64,000 nucleotides of DNA, taken from positions 389,130-453,129 of the forward strand of contig NZ_BMIJ01000001.1 in the NCBI RefSeq assembly GCF_014641945.1, given 5' to 3'. This DNA comes from Marinobacterium zhoushanense (GTDB lineage: Bacteria > Pseudomonadota > Gammaproteobacteria > Pseudomonadales > Balneatricaceae). The notes below the pieces were generated by a model. The model saw nothing but the letters and a program-made list of their open reading frames with translations. It did no database searches and was not told the DNA's origin. How positions within the stretch are numbered: position 1 is the first letter of the stretch; each line of letters opens with the position of its first letter. Made by a program: the position numbers and the translations under genes. Below, piece by piece: positions 42,800 to 51,069 of this stretch.

Positions 42800-42818
42800 C
42801 CCCTCGCCAGGCGAGGGG
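42800..42818. other. Intercistronic hairpin between bhcD and the decarboxylase gene
   Basis: CCCCTCGC and GCGAGGGG arms with a three-base loop in the 72-bp gap. No U-tract on the minus strand, so it is likely an mRNA stability or processing element. Confidence 0.5.
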
Positions 42819-42829
42819 GATGTGCGGTG

Positions 42830-43849
42830 TTACAGTGCGATCTGGGTGGCCAGACCTTGCTCGAGCGCCAGCTTGGCGGCAGCCGAAGCCACGGCGAGAT
42901 CCTGCAGGCCCACGCCGGTGCCGTCGAACAGGGTGATCTCCTGGTCGTCACGACGGCCGGGATGGGTGCCGTTGATCACCTGGCCGATTGGCGTGATGTC
43001 GCTTTCGCTGATCAGCCCTGAGGCCACTGCATGCTGGGCTTCGCCGATGGAGATCGACTGAGCCACCTCATCGGTGAACACGCTCGCCGCCGCCAGCAGC
43101 TCAGGATCGACCTCCATCTTGCCCTTGGTGTCGGTGCCCATGCAGGCGATGTGAGTACCCGGCTTGATCCAATCCCTCATCTGCAGCGGTTCGAACGCCG
43201 AAGTGATGGTGATGATCACGTCCGCCTGCGCGCCCAACCGGTCCTGCTCGACCGCTTCGAACGGCACACGCAGTTCGTCGCACACCGCGGCCAGACGGCT
43301 CAGGTATTCCGGGTGCGGGTTCCACGCCACCACCTTTTCGAACTCACGCTGCTCAAGCGCGGCGCGCAGTTGGAAGGTGGACTGGTGCCCTGCTCCGACC
43401 ATGCCCAGTACCTTGGCGTCCTTGCGGGCCAGGTAGGCGATGGACACGGCTGAGGCGGCGGCGGTGCGCACGGCGGTCAGGTAGTTGCCGCCAACCAGCG
43501 CTTTCAGGCGGCCGGTATCGGGGTCGAACAGGATCACCGTGGACTGGTGGTTGGTCAGGTTCTTTTGTACGTTGCCCGGCCAGTAACCGCCGGATTTGAC
43601 GCCGAGGACCATGCCGGCGCGGTCGAAACCGGATTTGAAGCCGTACAGGGCATCGGCATGGCCGATCGCCTCACGCACCACCGGGAAGTTGTAGGCATCG
43701 CCGCGCGCCATGGCGCCGAATACGCTCTCGACCGCCTTGAACGCCTCGGGGCGGCCGACGATCTGTTCGCAGACCGCTTCGGATACGACCGAGACCAGGG
43801 TATCTCGCTCGGTTCCGTTTACACCTGCTGCATTAGCAAGAGTCGTCAT
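42830..43849 (-). CDS. bhcD: Iminosuccinate reductase, ornithine-cyclodeaminase/mu-crystallin family
   Basis: 339 aa. Reduces iminosuccinate to aspartate with NADH, last step of the beta-hydroxyaspartate cycle. Seen: GFKSGFDRAGMVLGVKSGGYWPG with the catalytic lysine region at about 70-90, the Rossmann motif VLGMVGAGHQSTFQLRA at about 147-163 and GTDTKGKMEVDPE. The order bhcA-bhcB-bhcC-bhcD on one strand, with a divergent IclR gene, is that described for Paracoccus denitrificans. A 10-bp hairpin lies in front of it. Confidence 0.9.
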   Translation of the reverse strand: MTTLANAAGVNGTERDTLVSVVSEAVCEQIVGRPEAFKAVESVFGAMARGDAYNFPVVREAIGHADALYGFKSGFDRAGMVLGVKSGGYWPGNVQKNLTNHQSTVILFDPDTGRLKALVGGNYLTAVRTAAASAVSIAYLARKDAKVLGMVGAGHQSTFQLRAALEQREFEKVVAWNPHPEYLSRLAAVCDELRVPFEAVEQDRLGAQADVIITITSAFEPLQMRDWIKPGTHIACMGTDTKGKMEVDPELLAAASVFTDEVAQSISIGEAQHAVASGLISESDITPIGQVINGTHPGRRDDQEITLFDGTGVGLQDLAVASAAAKLALEQGLATQIAL

Positions 43850-43871
43850 TCAATCTCTCCTCTCGTGAAGG

Positions 43872-43895
43872 CCTGCTGCCCCTGAGGGCAGCAGG
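43872..43895. other. Intercistronic hairpin between bhcC and bhcD
   Basis: Perfect 10-bp stem CCTGCTGCCC / GGGCAGCAGG with a CTGA loop in the 53-bp gap. Not followed by U's on the transcribed strand. May set the bhcC/bhcD ratio. Confidence 0.55.
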
Positions 43896-43902
43896 AGTGG
43901 GA

Positions 43903-45066
43903 TCAGTACGCCTTACCGCGGGCGGATACCGGCCACAGGGTTTCGACCTTGCCGTTACGTACGCCGACGTAGTAGTCGTGTACGTTGCAGGTCGGGTCAC
44001 AGTGGCCCGGCACCAGGCGCAGCTTGTCGTTCACCTTCAGCGCACCGTTCGGATCGGAGATCACGCCATGCTCGTCGGAGCACTTGATGTACTCCACATC
44101 GTCGCGGCCGAAGACAAACGGCAGACCGCTGTCCACTGACTGTGCCTTCAGACCGGCGTCGCAGATCGCCTTGTCGGTCTTGGCGTGGCTCATGACGCTG
44201 GTGAGGATAAACAGGGCGTTCTCCCACTCCCCCTGGTCGATACGCTTGCCGTCCCTGTCGAGAATGCGGCCGTAGTCGGCATCCATGAAGGCGTAGGAAC
44301 CGCACTGCAGCTCGTTGTAGACCCCGGAGTTACTCTCGAAGTAGTAGGAGCCGGTGCCGCCGCCGGAGACCAGTTCCGGTTCCAGCCCCACCTCCTTGAG
44401 GCCATCCACGGCGGCCTTGACCTGGGCGATGGCGATATCCAGCTTCTCCTTGCGCGCCTCGTAGGTATCCAGGTGCTGCATGGCGCCCTGGTAGGCCTGG
44501 ATGCCGGTGAACTTCAGGTTGGCGGCGGCGTCGATCGCCTGAGCGATCTGGACTACAGCCTCGGTGGTGGTGACGCCGCAACGGCCCGCGCCACAGTCGA
44601 TCTCGACGAAGCACTCCAGCTCGGTACCGTGCTTCTGCGCGGCGGCCGACAGTTCGGCGACGTTGTCGATGTCATCGACGCAGACGATGGTGCGCGCACC
44701 CAGTTTCGGCAGTTGCGCCAGGCGGTCCAGTTTCAGCGGATCGCGGACCTGGTTGGAAACCAGGATGTCCTTGATGCCACCGCGGGCGAACACTTCTGCT
44801 TCGGAGACCTTCTGGCAGCAGACGCCGATGGCGCCGCCCAGTTCTTCCTGCAGCTTGGCCACATCCACCGACTTGTGCATCTTGCCGTGAACCCGGTGGC
44901 GCATGCCGTGGGCCTTGGCGTAGTCGCCCATCTTCTTGATGTTACGCTCCAGGGCATCCAGATCGAGGATCAGACAGGGGGTCTGGATATCGGCTTCATC
45001 CATGCCCGGTACGGCTGGAACGTCGTAGCCTACTTCGAGGTCGTGCAGATCAGTTTGTGCGTTCAC
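43903..45066 (-). CDS. bhcC: Beta-hydroxyaspartate aldolase, D-threonine-aldolase-like
   Basis: 387 aa PLP enzyme that condenses glycine with glyoxylate to (2R,3S)-beta-hydroxyaspartate. Alanine-racemase-like barrel: HRVHGKMHKSVDVAKLQEEL holds the PLP lysine (about residue 59), then GVCCQKVSEAEVFARGGIKD, ECFVEIDCGAGRCGVT and the C-terminal metal site HGVISDPNG with DPTCNVHDYY. Length and the N-terminal leader EVGYDVPAVPGMDEADIQTP fit BhcC of Paracoccus. The two neighbours in the same operon supply glycine and remove its product. Confidence 0.9.
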   Translation of the reverse strand: MNAQTDLHDLEVGYDVPAVPGMDEADIQTPCLILDLDALERNIKKMGDYAKAHGMRHRVHGKMHKSVDVAKLQEELGGAIGVCCQKVSEAEVFARGGIKDILVSNQVRDPLKLDRLAQLPKLGARTIVCVDDIDNVAELSAAAQKHGTELECFVEIDCGAGRCGVTTTEAVVQIAQAIDAAANLKFTGIQAYQGAMQHLDTYEARKEKLDIAIAQVKAAVDGLKEVGLEPELVSGGGTGSYYFESNSGVYNELQCGSYAFMDADYGRILDRDGKRIDQGEWENALFILTSVMSHAKTDKAICDAGLKAQSVDSGLPFVFGRDDVEYIKCSDEHGVISDPNGALKVNDKLRLVPGHCDPTCNVHDYYVGVRNGKVETLWPVSARGKAY

Positions 45067-45102
45067 TATTGTTCTCCTGTAGTTGGTCTACTTATCAGCC
45101 GT

Positions 45103-46068
45103 TCACTTGAGCCAGGGCAGTTTGTCGAGGTCCACGTTGCCGCCGGTGATGATCACGCCGACGCGCTTGCCGCGGAAAACCTCCGGGTTCTTCAGGATGG
45201 TCGCCAGCGGTACGGCGCTGCTCGGCTCCATCACGATCTTCATCCGCTTCCAGATCAGCTTCATGGCATCGACGATCTCCTCCTCGGTGGCGGTGAGGAT
45301 GTCGGTGACATGGTTGCTGACGAAGTGCCAGGTCAGATCCTTCAGCGGCACCTTCAGGCCGTCGGCCACGGTCTCCGGCGCATCGTCGGCGATGATGTGG
45401 CCGGCACGGAAGGAGCGCGCGGCGTCATCCGCGTTGAGCGGCTCGGCAGCGTAGATCTTCACCTGCGGTGCGATGGTGGACAGGGTCAGGCAGGTGCCCG
45501 AGATCATGCCGCCACCGCCGATCGGTGCGATCACCGCGTCCAGGTTCTCCACCTGGGACAGCAGCTCCTTGGAGCAGGTCGCCTGGCCGGCGATAACGCG
45601 CGGATCGTTGTACGGGTGCACGAACTCGGCACCGGACTCGGCCACCACCTCGGCGAAGGTGGCTTCGCGTGAGCTGGTGGAGGGCTCGCACTCGACGATC
45701 TTGCCGCCGTAGCCGATCACCGCATCCTTCTTCGCCTGCGGCGCAGTACGCGGCATGACCACGGTGACCGGGATGCCGCGCTGGCCTGCCGCATAGGACA
45801 GGGACAGCGCGTGGTTACCGGAGGAGTGAGTGGCCACTCCGACCTTGGCCTGCTCTTCAGTCAGACCGAACACGGCGTTACAGGCGCCACGCACCTTGAA
45901 CGCACCGGCCTTCTGGAAGTTCTCGCACTTGAAGAACAGCTCGGCGCCGGTCAGTTCGTTCAGGAACCGGGAGGTCAGCACCGGCGTTTCATGGATGTAG
46001 GGCTTGATCCGCTCATGGGCGATCAGTACATCGTCGTAAGTTGGAATCTTCATCGTTGTCTCGCTCAC
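45103..46068 (-). CDS. bhcB: Beta-hydroxyaspartate dehydratase, threonine-dehydratase-like
   Basis: 321 aa PLP enzyme converting beta-hydroxyaspartate to iminosuccinate. Seen: the PLP lysine in FQKAGAFKVRGA (about residue 59), the THSSGNHALSLSYAA phosphate/serine loop and the glycine-rich PLP site APIGGGGMISGT. Same fold as serine racemase and threonine dehydratase; without context it would be annotated as either. Its place between bhcA and bhcC fixes the role. 36 bp to bhcC. Confidence 0.9.
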   Translation of the reverse strand: MSETTMKIPTYDDVLIAHERIKPYIHETPVLTSRFLNELTGAELFFKCENFQKAGAFKVRGACNAVFGLTEEQAKVGVATHSSGNHALSLSYAAGQRGIPVTVVMPRTAPQAKKDAVIGYGGKIVECEPSTSSREATFAEVVAESGAEFVHPYNDPRVIAGQATCSKELLSQVENLDAVIAPIGGGGMISGTCLTLSTIAPQVKIYAAEPLNADDAARSFRAGHIIADDAPETVADGLKVPLKDLTWHFVSNHVTDILTATEEEIVDAMKLIWKRMKIVMEPSSAVPLATILKNPEVFRGKRVGVIITGGNVDLDKLPWLK

Positions 46069-46089
46069 GGCATACCTCTGTGATCGCAG

Positions 46090-47268
46090 TTATTGATTGG
46101 CAGCGGCGGTGGCGCGGTAGTACTCCTGCGCCGCCCGTACACCCGAGCCCAGCTCGATCGGATAGTTCAGATCGGCCATCGCCATCTCGATGGTGGCAAG
46201 GCCCGACAGACACATAACGTCGGTCAGCATGCCCAGGTGGCCGATACGGAACGCCTTGCCGTTCATCTGGCCCAGGCCGATACCGAAGGAGACGCCGTAG
46301 GTGTTGAACGCGTGCTCAGTCAGCTTGTTGCTGTCGAACCCTTCCGGTACGTAGATGGCGCTAACGGTGTCGGAGTACAGCTCCGGCGACTTGGCGCACA
46401 GCTTCAGGCCCCAGGCGTCGACCGCCTTGCGTACACCCTCCGCCAGGCGGAAGTGACGGGCGTAAACATTCTCCAGCCCCTCTTCGAACAGCATCTTCAG
46501 GCTCTCGCGCATGCCGTAGATCAGCTGCAGCGGCGGCGTGTAGGGGAAGCCGCCGTTGGCGTTGGCCGCCATCATGTCGCGGAAGTCGAAGAAGGTACGC
46601 GGCAGCGTCGCGGTCTCCATCGCCGCCAGCGCCTTCTGGCTAACGCCGAGGATCGCCATACCGGTGCTCAGCATGAAACCCTTCTGCGAGCCGGAAACCG
46701 CGATATCGACGCCCCACTTGTCCATCTCGAACGGCATGGAAGCCAGCGAACTTACGCAGTCGACGAACAGCATGGCCGGGTGATTGGCGGCATCCATCGC
46801 ACGGCGAACCGCCGCGATATCGCTCTTAACGCCGGTGGCGGTTTCGTTATGGGTCGCCAGCACTACCTTGATCTTCTTGTCCTTGTCGGCGCGCAGCGCC
46901 TGTTCGAACTTGTCAGCCGGTGCACCTGAACCCCACTCGCAGTCGATCACCTGAACTTCGAGGCCATGACGCTGGCACATGTCGATCCAGCGGTGGGAGA
47001 ACATGCCGTAACGCGCCACCAGTACCGTGTCACCCGCGGACAGGGTGTTGGTGATGGAGGCTTCCCATCCGCCGGTACCGCTGGCCGGGAAGGTGATCAC
47101 CTGCCCGTTTTCGGTACCGAATACACGCTTGCAGTCCTGCAGCACGGGCGCGAAGGTCTCGACGAAGTCCGGTGCGCGGTGGTCGCGGGTCTGCATATGC
47201 ATCGCATTGAGCAACCGATCAGGAATGTTGGTCGGGCCTGGTATGAAAACGGGGTTCTGGTCTGACAT
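46090..47268 (-). CDS. bhcA: Aspartate-glyoxylate aminotransferase
   Basis: 392 aa class V (AGXT-like) aminotransferase: transfers the aspartate amino group to glyoxylate, giving glycine and oxaloacetate. Seen: FIPGPTNIPDRLLNAM at the N terminus, ASGTGGWEAS, the AT-HNETATGV motif, and the PLP lysine in SGSQKGFML at about residue 197. First gene of the operon; two identical IclR-type palindromes lie between it and bhcR. The family also includes serine-glyoxylate aminotransferase; operon order favours BhcA. Confidence 0.9.
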   Translation of the reverse strand: MSDQNPVFIPGPTNIPDRLLNAMHMQTRDHRAPDFVETFAPVLQDCKRVFGTENGQVITFPASGTGGWEASITNTLSAGDTVLVARYGMFSHRWIDMCQRHGLEVQVIDCEWGSGAPADKFEQALRADKDKKIKVVLATHNETATGVKSDIAAVRRAMDAANHPAMLFVDCVSSLASMPFEMDKWGVDIAVSGSQKGFMLSTGMAILGVSQKALAAMETATLPRTFFDFRDMMAANANGGFPYTPPLQLIYGMRESLKMLFEEGLENVYARHFRLAEGVRKAVDAWGLKLCAKSPELYSDTVSAIYVPEGFDSNKLTEHAFNTYGVSFGIGLGQMNGKAFRIGHLGMLTDVMCLSGLATIEMAMADLNYPIELGSGVRAAQEYYRATAAANQ

Positions 47269-47396
47269 GGTGATTCGCTCTTTTTGGTCTTCTGGTTTGG
47301 AGAGTGCAGCGTTAAACCTCAGCGACTCGCCGGGGCGTAATACTTAAGTCGATACCAACATATGAAGAACGAAATAAATCCGCAATACGCAACGTA

Positions 47397-47411
47397 TTTC
47401 ACATTATGAAA
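47397..47411. promoter_or_regulatory. BhcR operator candidate 1
   Basis: TTTCA-CATTA-TGAAA, arms perfectly inverted, N5 spacer; typical IclR-family operator form. 129 bp before bhcA. Confidence 0.7.
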
Positions 47412-47492
47412 ACCTGACCAAAAAGTCAGCAAAAAAATATAACCCATTGCTTTTAAAGCTATAAATAAACATAAAACGGCAAAAACGATTAA

Positions 47493-47507
47493 TTTCACAT
47501 TATGAAA
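47493..47507. promoter_or_regulatory. BhcR operator candidate 2
   Basis: Identical 15-bp copy of the site at 47397, including the spacer. 85 bp before bhcR. Confidence 0.7.
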
Positions 47508-47591
47508 CATTGCGGTTTTTTGTCGCATCATGGTAATTTGGACAAAAATTACCCACAGTGGTCGTTAGCGTCATTCTCGAGAGGCAGATCA

Positions 47592-48359
47592 ATGTCAGAA
47601 TCAAAGCCGGAAGCCCGCATCCAAGTCATCGACCGGGCCGCCGTATTGCTGGATGTCATCTCCCGCTATTCCAAGCCGGTCAAGCTGAAGGTGTTGAGCG
47701 CCGATGCCGGACTGCACCCCTCTACCGCGTACCGGATCCTGCACTCGTTGATCGATAACCGCTTCGTCGAGCGCAGCGGTGCCGGCGAATACCGGCTGGG
47801 TCAGCGCCTGCTGCAACTCAGCAACCGGCTGCACACCGATATCGACCTGCGTGCGGTGGCGATGCCCTATATGGCGAAGCTGAGGGATAAATTGGGGGAG
47901 ACGATCAACCTGACCATTCGCGAGGGCGATGTGGTGATCTATTTCGAGAAAGCCACCCCCAACCGTATGATGCATGTGCAGCAGATCGTCGGCAGCCGGG
48001 CACCGCTGCATGTGACCGGGGTCGGTAAGCTGATGCTGGGTAAGGGCGGCGCCCAGGAGATTGCCGGTTATGCCCAGCGCACCAACCTGCCCGCCTACAC
48101 CCGCAATACCTTAAATTCGCTGGATGCGCTGACCGAGGAGTGCTTGATCTCCGCCGAGCGGGGCTATGCGCTGGATAACGAGGAAGCGGAGATCGGCGTC
48201 GGCTGTATCGGGGTGCTGATCTACGATCAGAGCAACCAGCCGGTGGCAGGTTTGTCCCTGTCGGCGCCGATCGAGCGGCGCAAGGATGAGTGGATTGCGG
48301 ATGTGGTTGCGGCGGGCGAGGCGATATCGGAGCAGTTGGGTTATCGACCCGTCGCGTAA
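47592..48359 (+). CDS. bhcR: IclR-family regulator of the bhc operon
   Basis: 255 aa. wHTH at about 10-65 (VIDRAAVLLDVISRYSKPVK, LHPSTAYRILHSLIDNRFVE), linker helix and an IclR effector domain with GVGKLMLGKGGAQEI and a C-terminal GVGCIGVLIYDQSNQPVAGLS ligand-binding region. BhcR of Paracoccus represses bhcABCD and is released by glyoxylate. Divergent from bhcA with two TTTCA-N5-TGAAA sites between. Start ATG 47592 has GAGAGG upstream; the earlier ATG at 47502 falls within an operator and is unlikely. Confidence 0.9.
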   Translation: MSESKPEARIQVIDRAAVLLDVISRYSKPVKLKVLSADAGLHPSTAYRILHSLIDNRFVERSGAGEYRLGQRLLQLSNRLHTDIDLRAVAMPYMAKLRDKLGETINLTIREGDVVIYFEKATPNRMMHVQQIVGSRAPLHVTGVGKLMLGKGGAQEIAGYAQRTNLPAYTRNTLNSLDALTEECLISAERGYALDNEEAEIGVGCIGVLIYDQSNQPVAGLSLSAPIERRKDEWIADVVAAGEAISEQLGYRPVA

Positions 48360-48371
48360 GTACTGAAAGGA

Positions 48372-49883
48372 TCAACTTGTCGGCGCAGCGTCCTCGCTGA
48401 CCACTGCGCTGTCGCTATCTCCGCCTGCCCGCATCACAACCTGGTTACGCCCCTGCTGCTTGGCGGTATAGAGCGCATCGTCGGCCTGGCTTATCCAGTC
48501 GTCCAGAGTCGCCCCCTTACCGATAAAGGCGATGCCGATAGACACCGTGTAATGGATCTGTTGCCCCTTATGCTCAACGGCATGCTCCTGTACTGAGCTG
48601 CGCAGTCGCTCGGCGAAGGCCTGAGCGCCCGTCTGGTCGACGCGCGGCAGCAGGATCAAGAACTCCTCCCCTCCCCAACGGGAGGCGGTGTCCTCCAGCC
48701 GGATCTCAGCACGCACTATCTCGGCGAAGCGTCGAATCACCTGATCGCCCGCCGCATGGCCGTAGCGATCGTTGACCTCCTTGAAGTGATCGAGATCGAG
48801 CATCAACAGTGCCCCCGGCTCCGCATGCCGCTCGAATCGGCTGAACTGCTTCTCCAGCACTTCCGACATAGCCCGCCGGTTGGGCAGATCGGTCAGATAG
48901 TCGGTCTGCGCCAGACGGCTAAGCTCGGCCATCAGCGCGTCTACCACGCTCTCCCAGCGGGTGAAGATACGGTAGTTGAACACCCCGATCGACAGCACGA
49001 TCAAGGCCACGACCCAAAAGAAGATCCAGACTGTCGAGGTCAAGACGTCCGTCGCGTCCAGCAACGGTGAGCCCGGTACAGCCTCCAATGCCGACTCAAC
49101 CCGGTCGACTCCCAGCTTGATGGTCAGATATCCATAGCCCAAGACGCCGAGGACCAGCACCAACACCAGCCGCAGGATACGCCGGCTTAGGTCTTCAACC
49201 TCAGGTGCTCGAAGCTCGGAGCGTGTCCTCTGCCAGAGCGCCACAAAGGGCTGGGTGAAAAAGAGAATCGGGCCGACGATCAGCACCGACTGGAGGAAAC
49301 CGCCCAACCACCAGCCCTGCCAGATAGGCAACAACCCGATGGTGTCAATCTGGTTTGTATAACACCAAATCAGCGCACCGGCGGAGCTGAAGATAGCGCC
49401 GATGAAGGTAATGAGCACATAGAAAGCAATGGACTGAACGCTGCGAAGATCACGCGGAACGCGGATGGCGCGATAGCCTATGGAGATGGCCGCAAAACCC
49501 AGCGGGTTGGCGAAACTGAACAGCAGTGCCCATTGCAGTGGCATCCCGGAATAGAGCGCCAGCACAAAGGTGGCAAGATACGCGGGTATCGCCCCCCAGA
49601 GCCAACCGAAACAGAGCGTCCACCAGAGACAGATCAGGAAAGGCGGGTAGATGGTAATGAACACCTCGATACCGCCGAACGGTACGGGGAGACCAGACCA
49701 GCCCTCTACGACAACGAGCAGGCCAAAGCTGATGGAGGCCAGCAGGGAAAGCAGCCATCCACCCAATATGACCTTCTTTTCGGTGGGCGTCCCATATTGC
49801 CTCAGGCGCGCCAAGGTCACCGTTAGATAGGGCTCTTCACCCTTTACCAGACCTAGACGCGCAGCCAACTTCTTTGAAAGCAT
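48372..49883 (-). CDS. Membrane diguanylate cyclase (GGDEF)
   Basis: 503 aa. A sensor region with about eight transmembrane helices (residues 40-320, MASE1-like layout: PFGGIEVFITIYPPFLICLW, WALLFSFANPLGFAAIS) is followed by a GGDEF domain from about residue 335. Seen: TDYLTDLPNRRAM, LMLDLDHFKEVNDRYGHAAGD, the active-site GGEEF preceded by the inhibitory I-site RLED, and VSIGIAF. All catalytic residues present, so it should make c-di-GMP with product inhibition. It is convergent to bhcR, 12 bp away. ATG 49883 is preferred over GTG 49892 by spacing to AGGGTG. Confidence 0.9.
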   Translation of the reverse strand: MLSKKLAARLGLVKGEEPYLTVTLARLRQYGTPTEKKVILGGWLLSLLASISFGLLVVVEGWSGLPVPFGGIEVFITIYPPFLICLWWTLCFGWLWGAIPAYLATFVLALYSGMPLQWALLFSFANPLGFAAISIGYRAIRVPRDLRSVQSIAFYVLITFIGAIFSSAGALIWCYTNQIDTIGLLPIWQGWWLGGFLQSVLIVGPILFFTQPFVALWQRTRSELRAPEVEDLSRRILRLVLVLVLGVLGYGYLTIKLGVDRVESALEAVPGSPLLDATDVLTSTVWIFFWVVALIVLSIGVFNYRIFTRWESVVDALMAELSRLAQTDYLTDLPNRRAMSEVLEKQFSRFERHAEPGALLMLDLDHFKEVNDRYGHAAGDQVIRRFAEIVRAEIRLEDTASRWGGEEFLILLPRVDQTGAQAFAERLRSSVQEHAVEHKGQQIHYTVSIGIAFIGKGATLDDWISQADDALYTAKQQGRNQVVMRAGGDSDSAVVSEDAAPTS

Positions 49884-50074
49884 TCCAGACACCCTGCACT
49901 TGGAGCTTTTATACTTCTATCAAGAATAGGCGGGTAACGCCATATGTGTTATCTGGAAGAGACGGTATTTGAACGATCAGACGGCTGCAATCGCAGGGGT
50001 AACTACAAAATATTAGAAACGTTCCCCACAGAGAGGAACGATAGGAATCAAGATGCGATGTGGTAAATCACAGA

Positions 50075-50938
50075 TTAGTGTGATCCTGATTGAGGCTGAA
50101 GCAGGCTTTGTTTGATTGTGCTAACGAGCCGGGCTGATGCTTCGTTAATATTTGCGGCGACGATGAGTCTGATCTCGGTTTGCGGCAATATGGGTAATTC
50201 CTCGCCAATAGTGATCATCCCGGATTCAAGCATCGTCTTTGGAACGACACCAATGCCAATACCTGCCCGTACGGCCGCGAGTATGCTGGTCCGACTGTGA
50301 CTGGTGAAGGCAATGCGATGCGGTAGGTTATATTGTTTCAGTAGGCGAAGTGCCTCTTCCCTGTCAACGCTTCCCTCTGGAAATAGCGCCAGCGGTATGG
50401 GGGCGCTAAGCTGCAGTGGATGTGCTTCCGCCTTCACCCAGACCAATTGGTCGTGCCCAATGCGCAGACCAATGTCCGACAACGACGACATGTCGACGAG
50501 AGCTATATCTAGCTCTCCATCTGCGACCAGTGACGCTAGATAGTGGGGACGATGATCGCAGACGACCTCAAGCCTCACCTCTGGGTAAGAGAGCGCGTAA
50601 GTCTGAAGTAATGAAGTGAGCGACTGAGTTACATAATGGTCGTGAGTGCCAAGACGTACTTCGCCCTTAATGCCGGCATTCAGAAAGGTACCCAGAATCC
50701 GATCGTGCAGAGCGAGCAACTGATGAGCGTGAGACCGCAATTGCTCGCCCGCCGCCGTTAATTTGACACCGTGTTGACCACGCTCTAGCAGCGTTATCGT
50801 GACTAAAGCTTCAAGTCGGTTCAACTGCATGCTGACTGTAGATGGTGCTTTATGCAGCTGTTTGGCCGCTGCCGTGAGGTTGAGCGTATCAGATACTATA
50901 ACGAAGGTGCGTAGTAGCGAGATGGGTAGGTCAGTCAT
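50075..50938 (-). CDS. LysR-family regulator
   Basis: 287 aa. N-terminal wHTH (ISLLRTFVIVSDTLNLTAAA, then KAPSTVSMQLNRLEALVTIT) and a periplasmic-binding-protein-like effector domain from about residue 90. Target and ligand unknown. It stands alone, 182 bp after the diguanylate cyclase start and about 130 bp from the next LysR gene, both on the minus strand. No adjacent divergent gene offers an obvious target. Confidence 0.85.
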   Translation of the reverse strand: MTDLPISLLRTFVIVSDTLNLTAAAKQLHKAPSTVSMQLNRLEALVTITLLERGQHGVKLTAAGEQLRSHAHQLLALHDRILGTFLNAGIKGEVRLGTHDHYVTQSLTSLLQTYALSYPEVRLEVVCDHRPHYLASLVADGELDIALVDMSSLSDIGLRIGHDQLVWVKAEAHPLQLSAPIPLALFPEGSVDREEALRLLKQYNLPHRIAFTSHSRTSILAAVRAGIGIGVVPKTMLESGMITIGEELPILPQTEIRLIVAANINEASARLVSTIKQSLLQPQSGSH

Positions 50939-51069
50939 AAACTGGCTTCAATATTTTGGAGTGAAATCGTCACTACTTATCCATTTGCAAAAAGCTCAAC
51001 GGAGTAACTGTTGACCCAACAATTTAGGGGTCCCATTATCGAGTCGCAGATCGATGACCGATACGACAT

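Larger units (their letters stand above)
47269..47591. other. 323-bp divergent bhcA-bhcR promoter region
   Basis: No gene; AT-rich. It holds two identical 15-bp palindromes (47397-47411 and 47493-47507), 96 bp apart start to start, and A-rich tracts between them. Confidence 0.75.
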
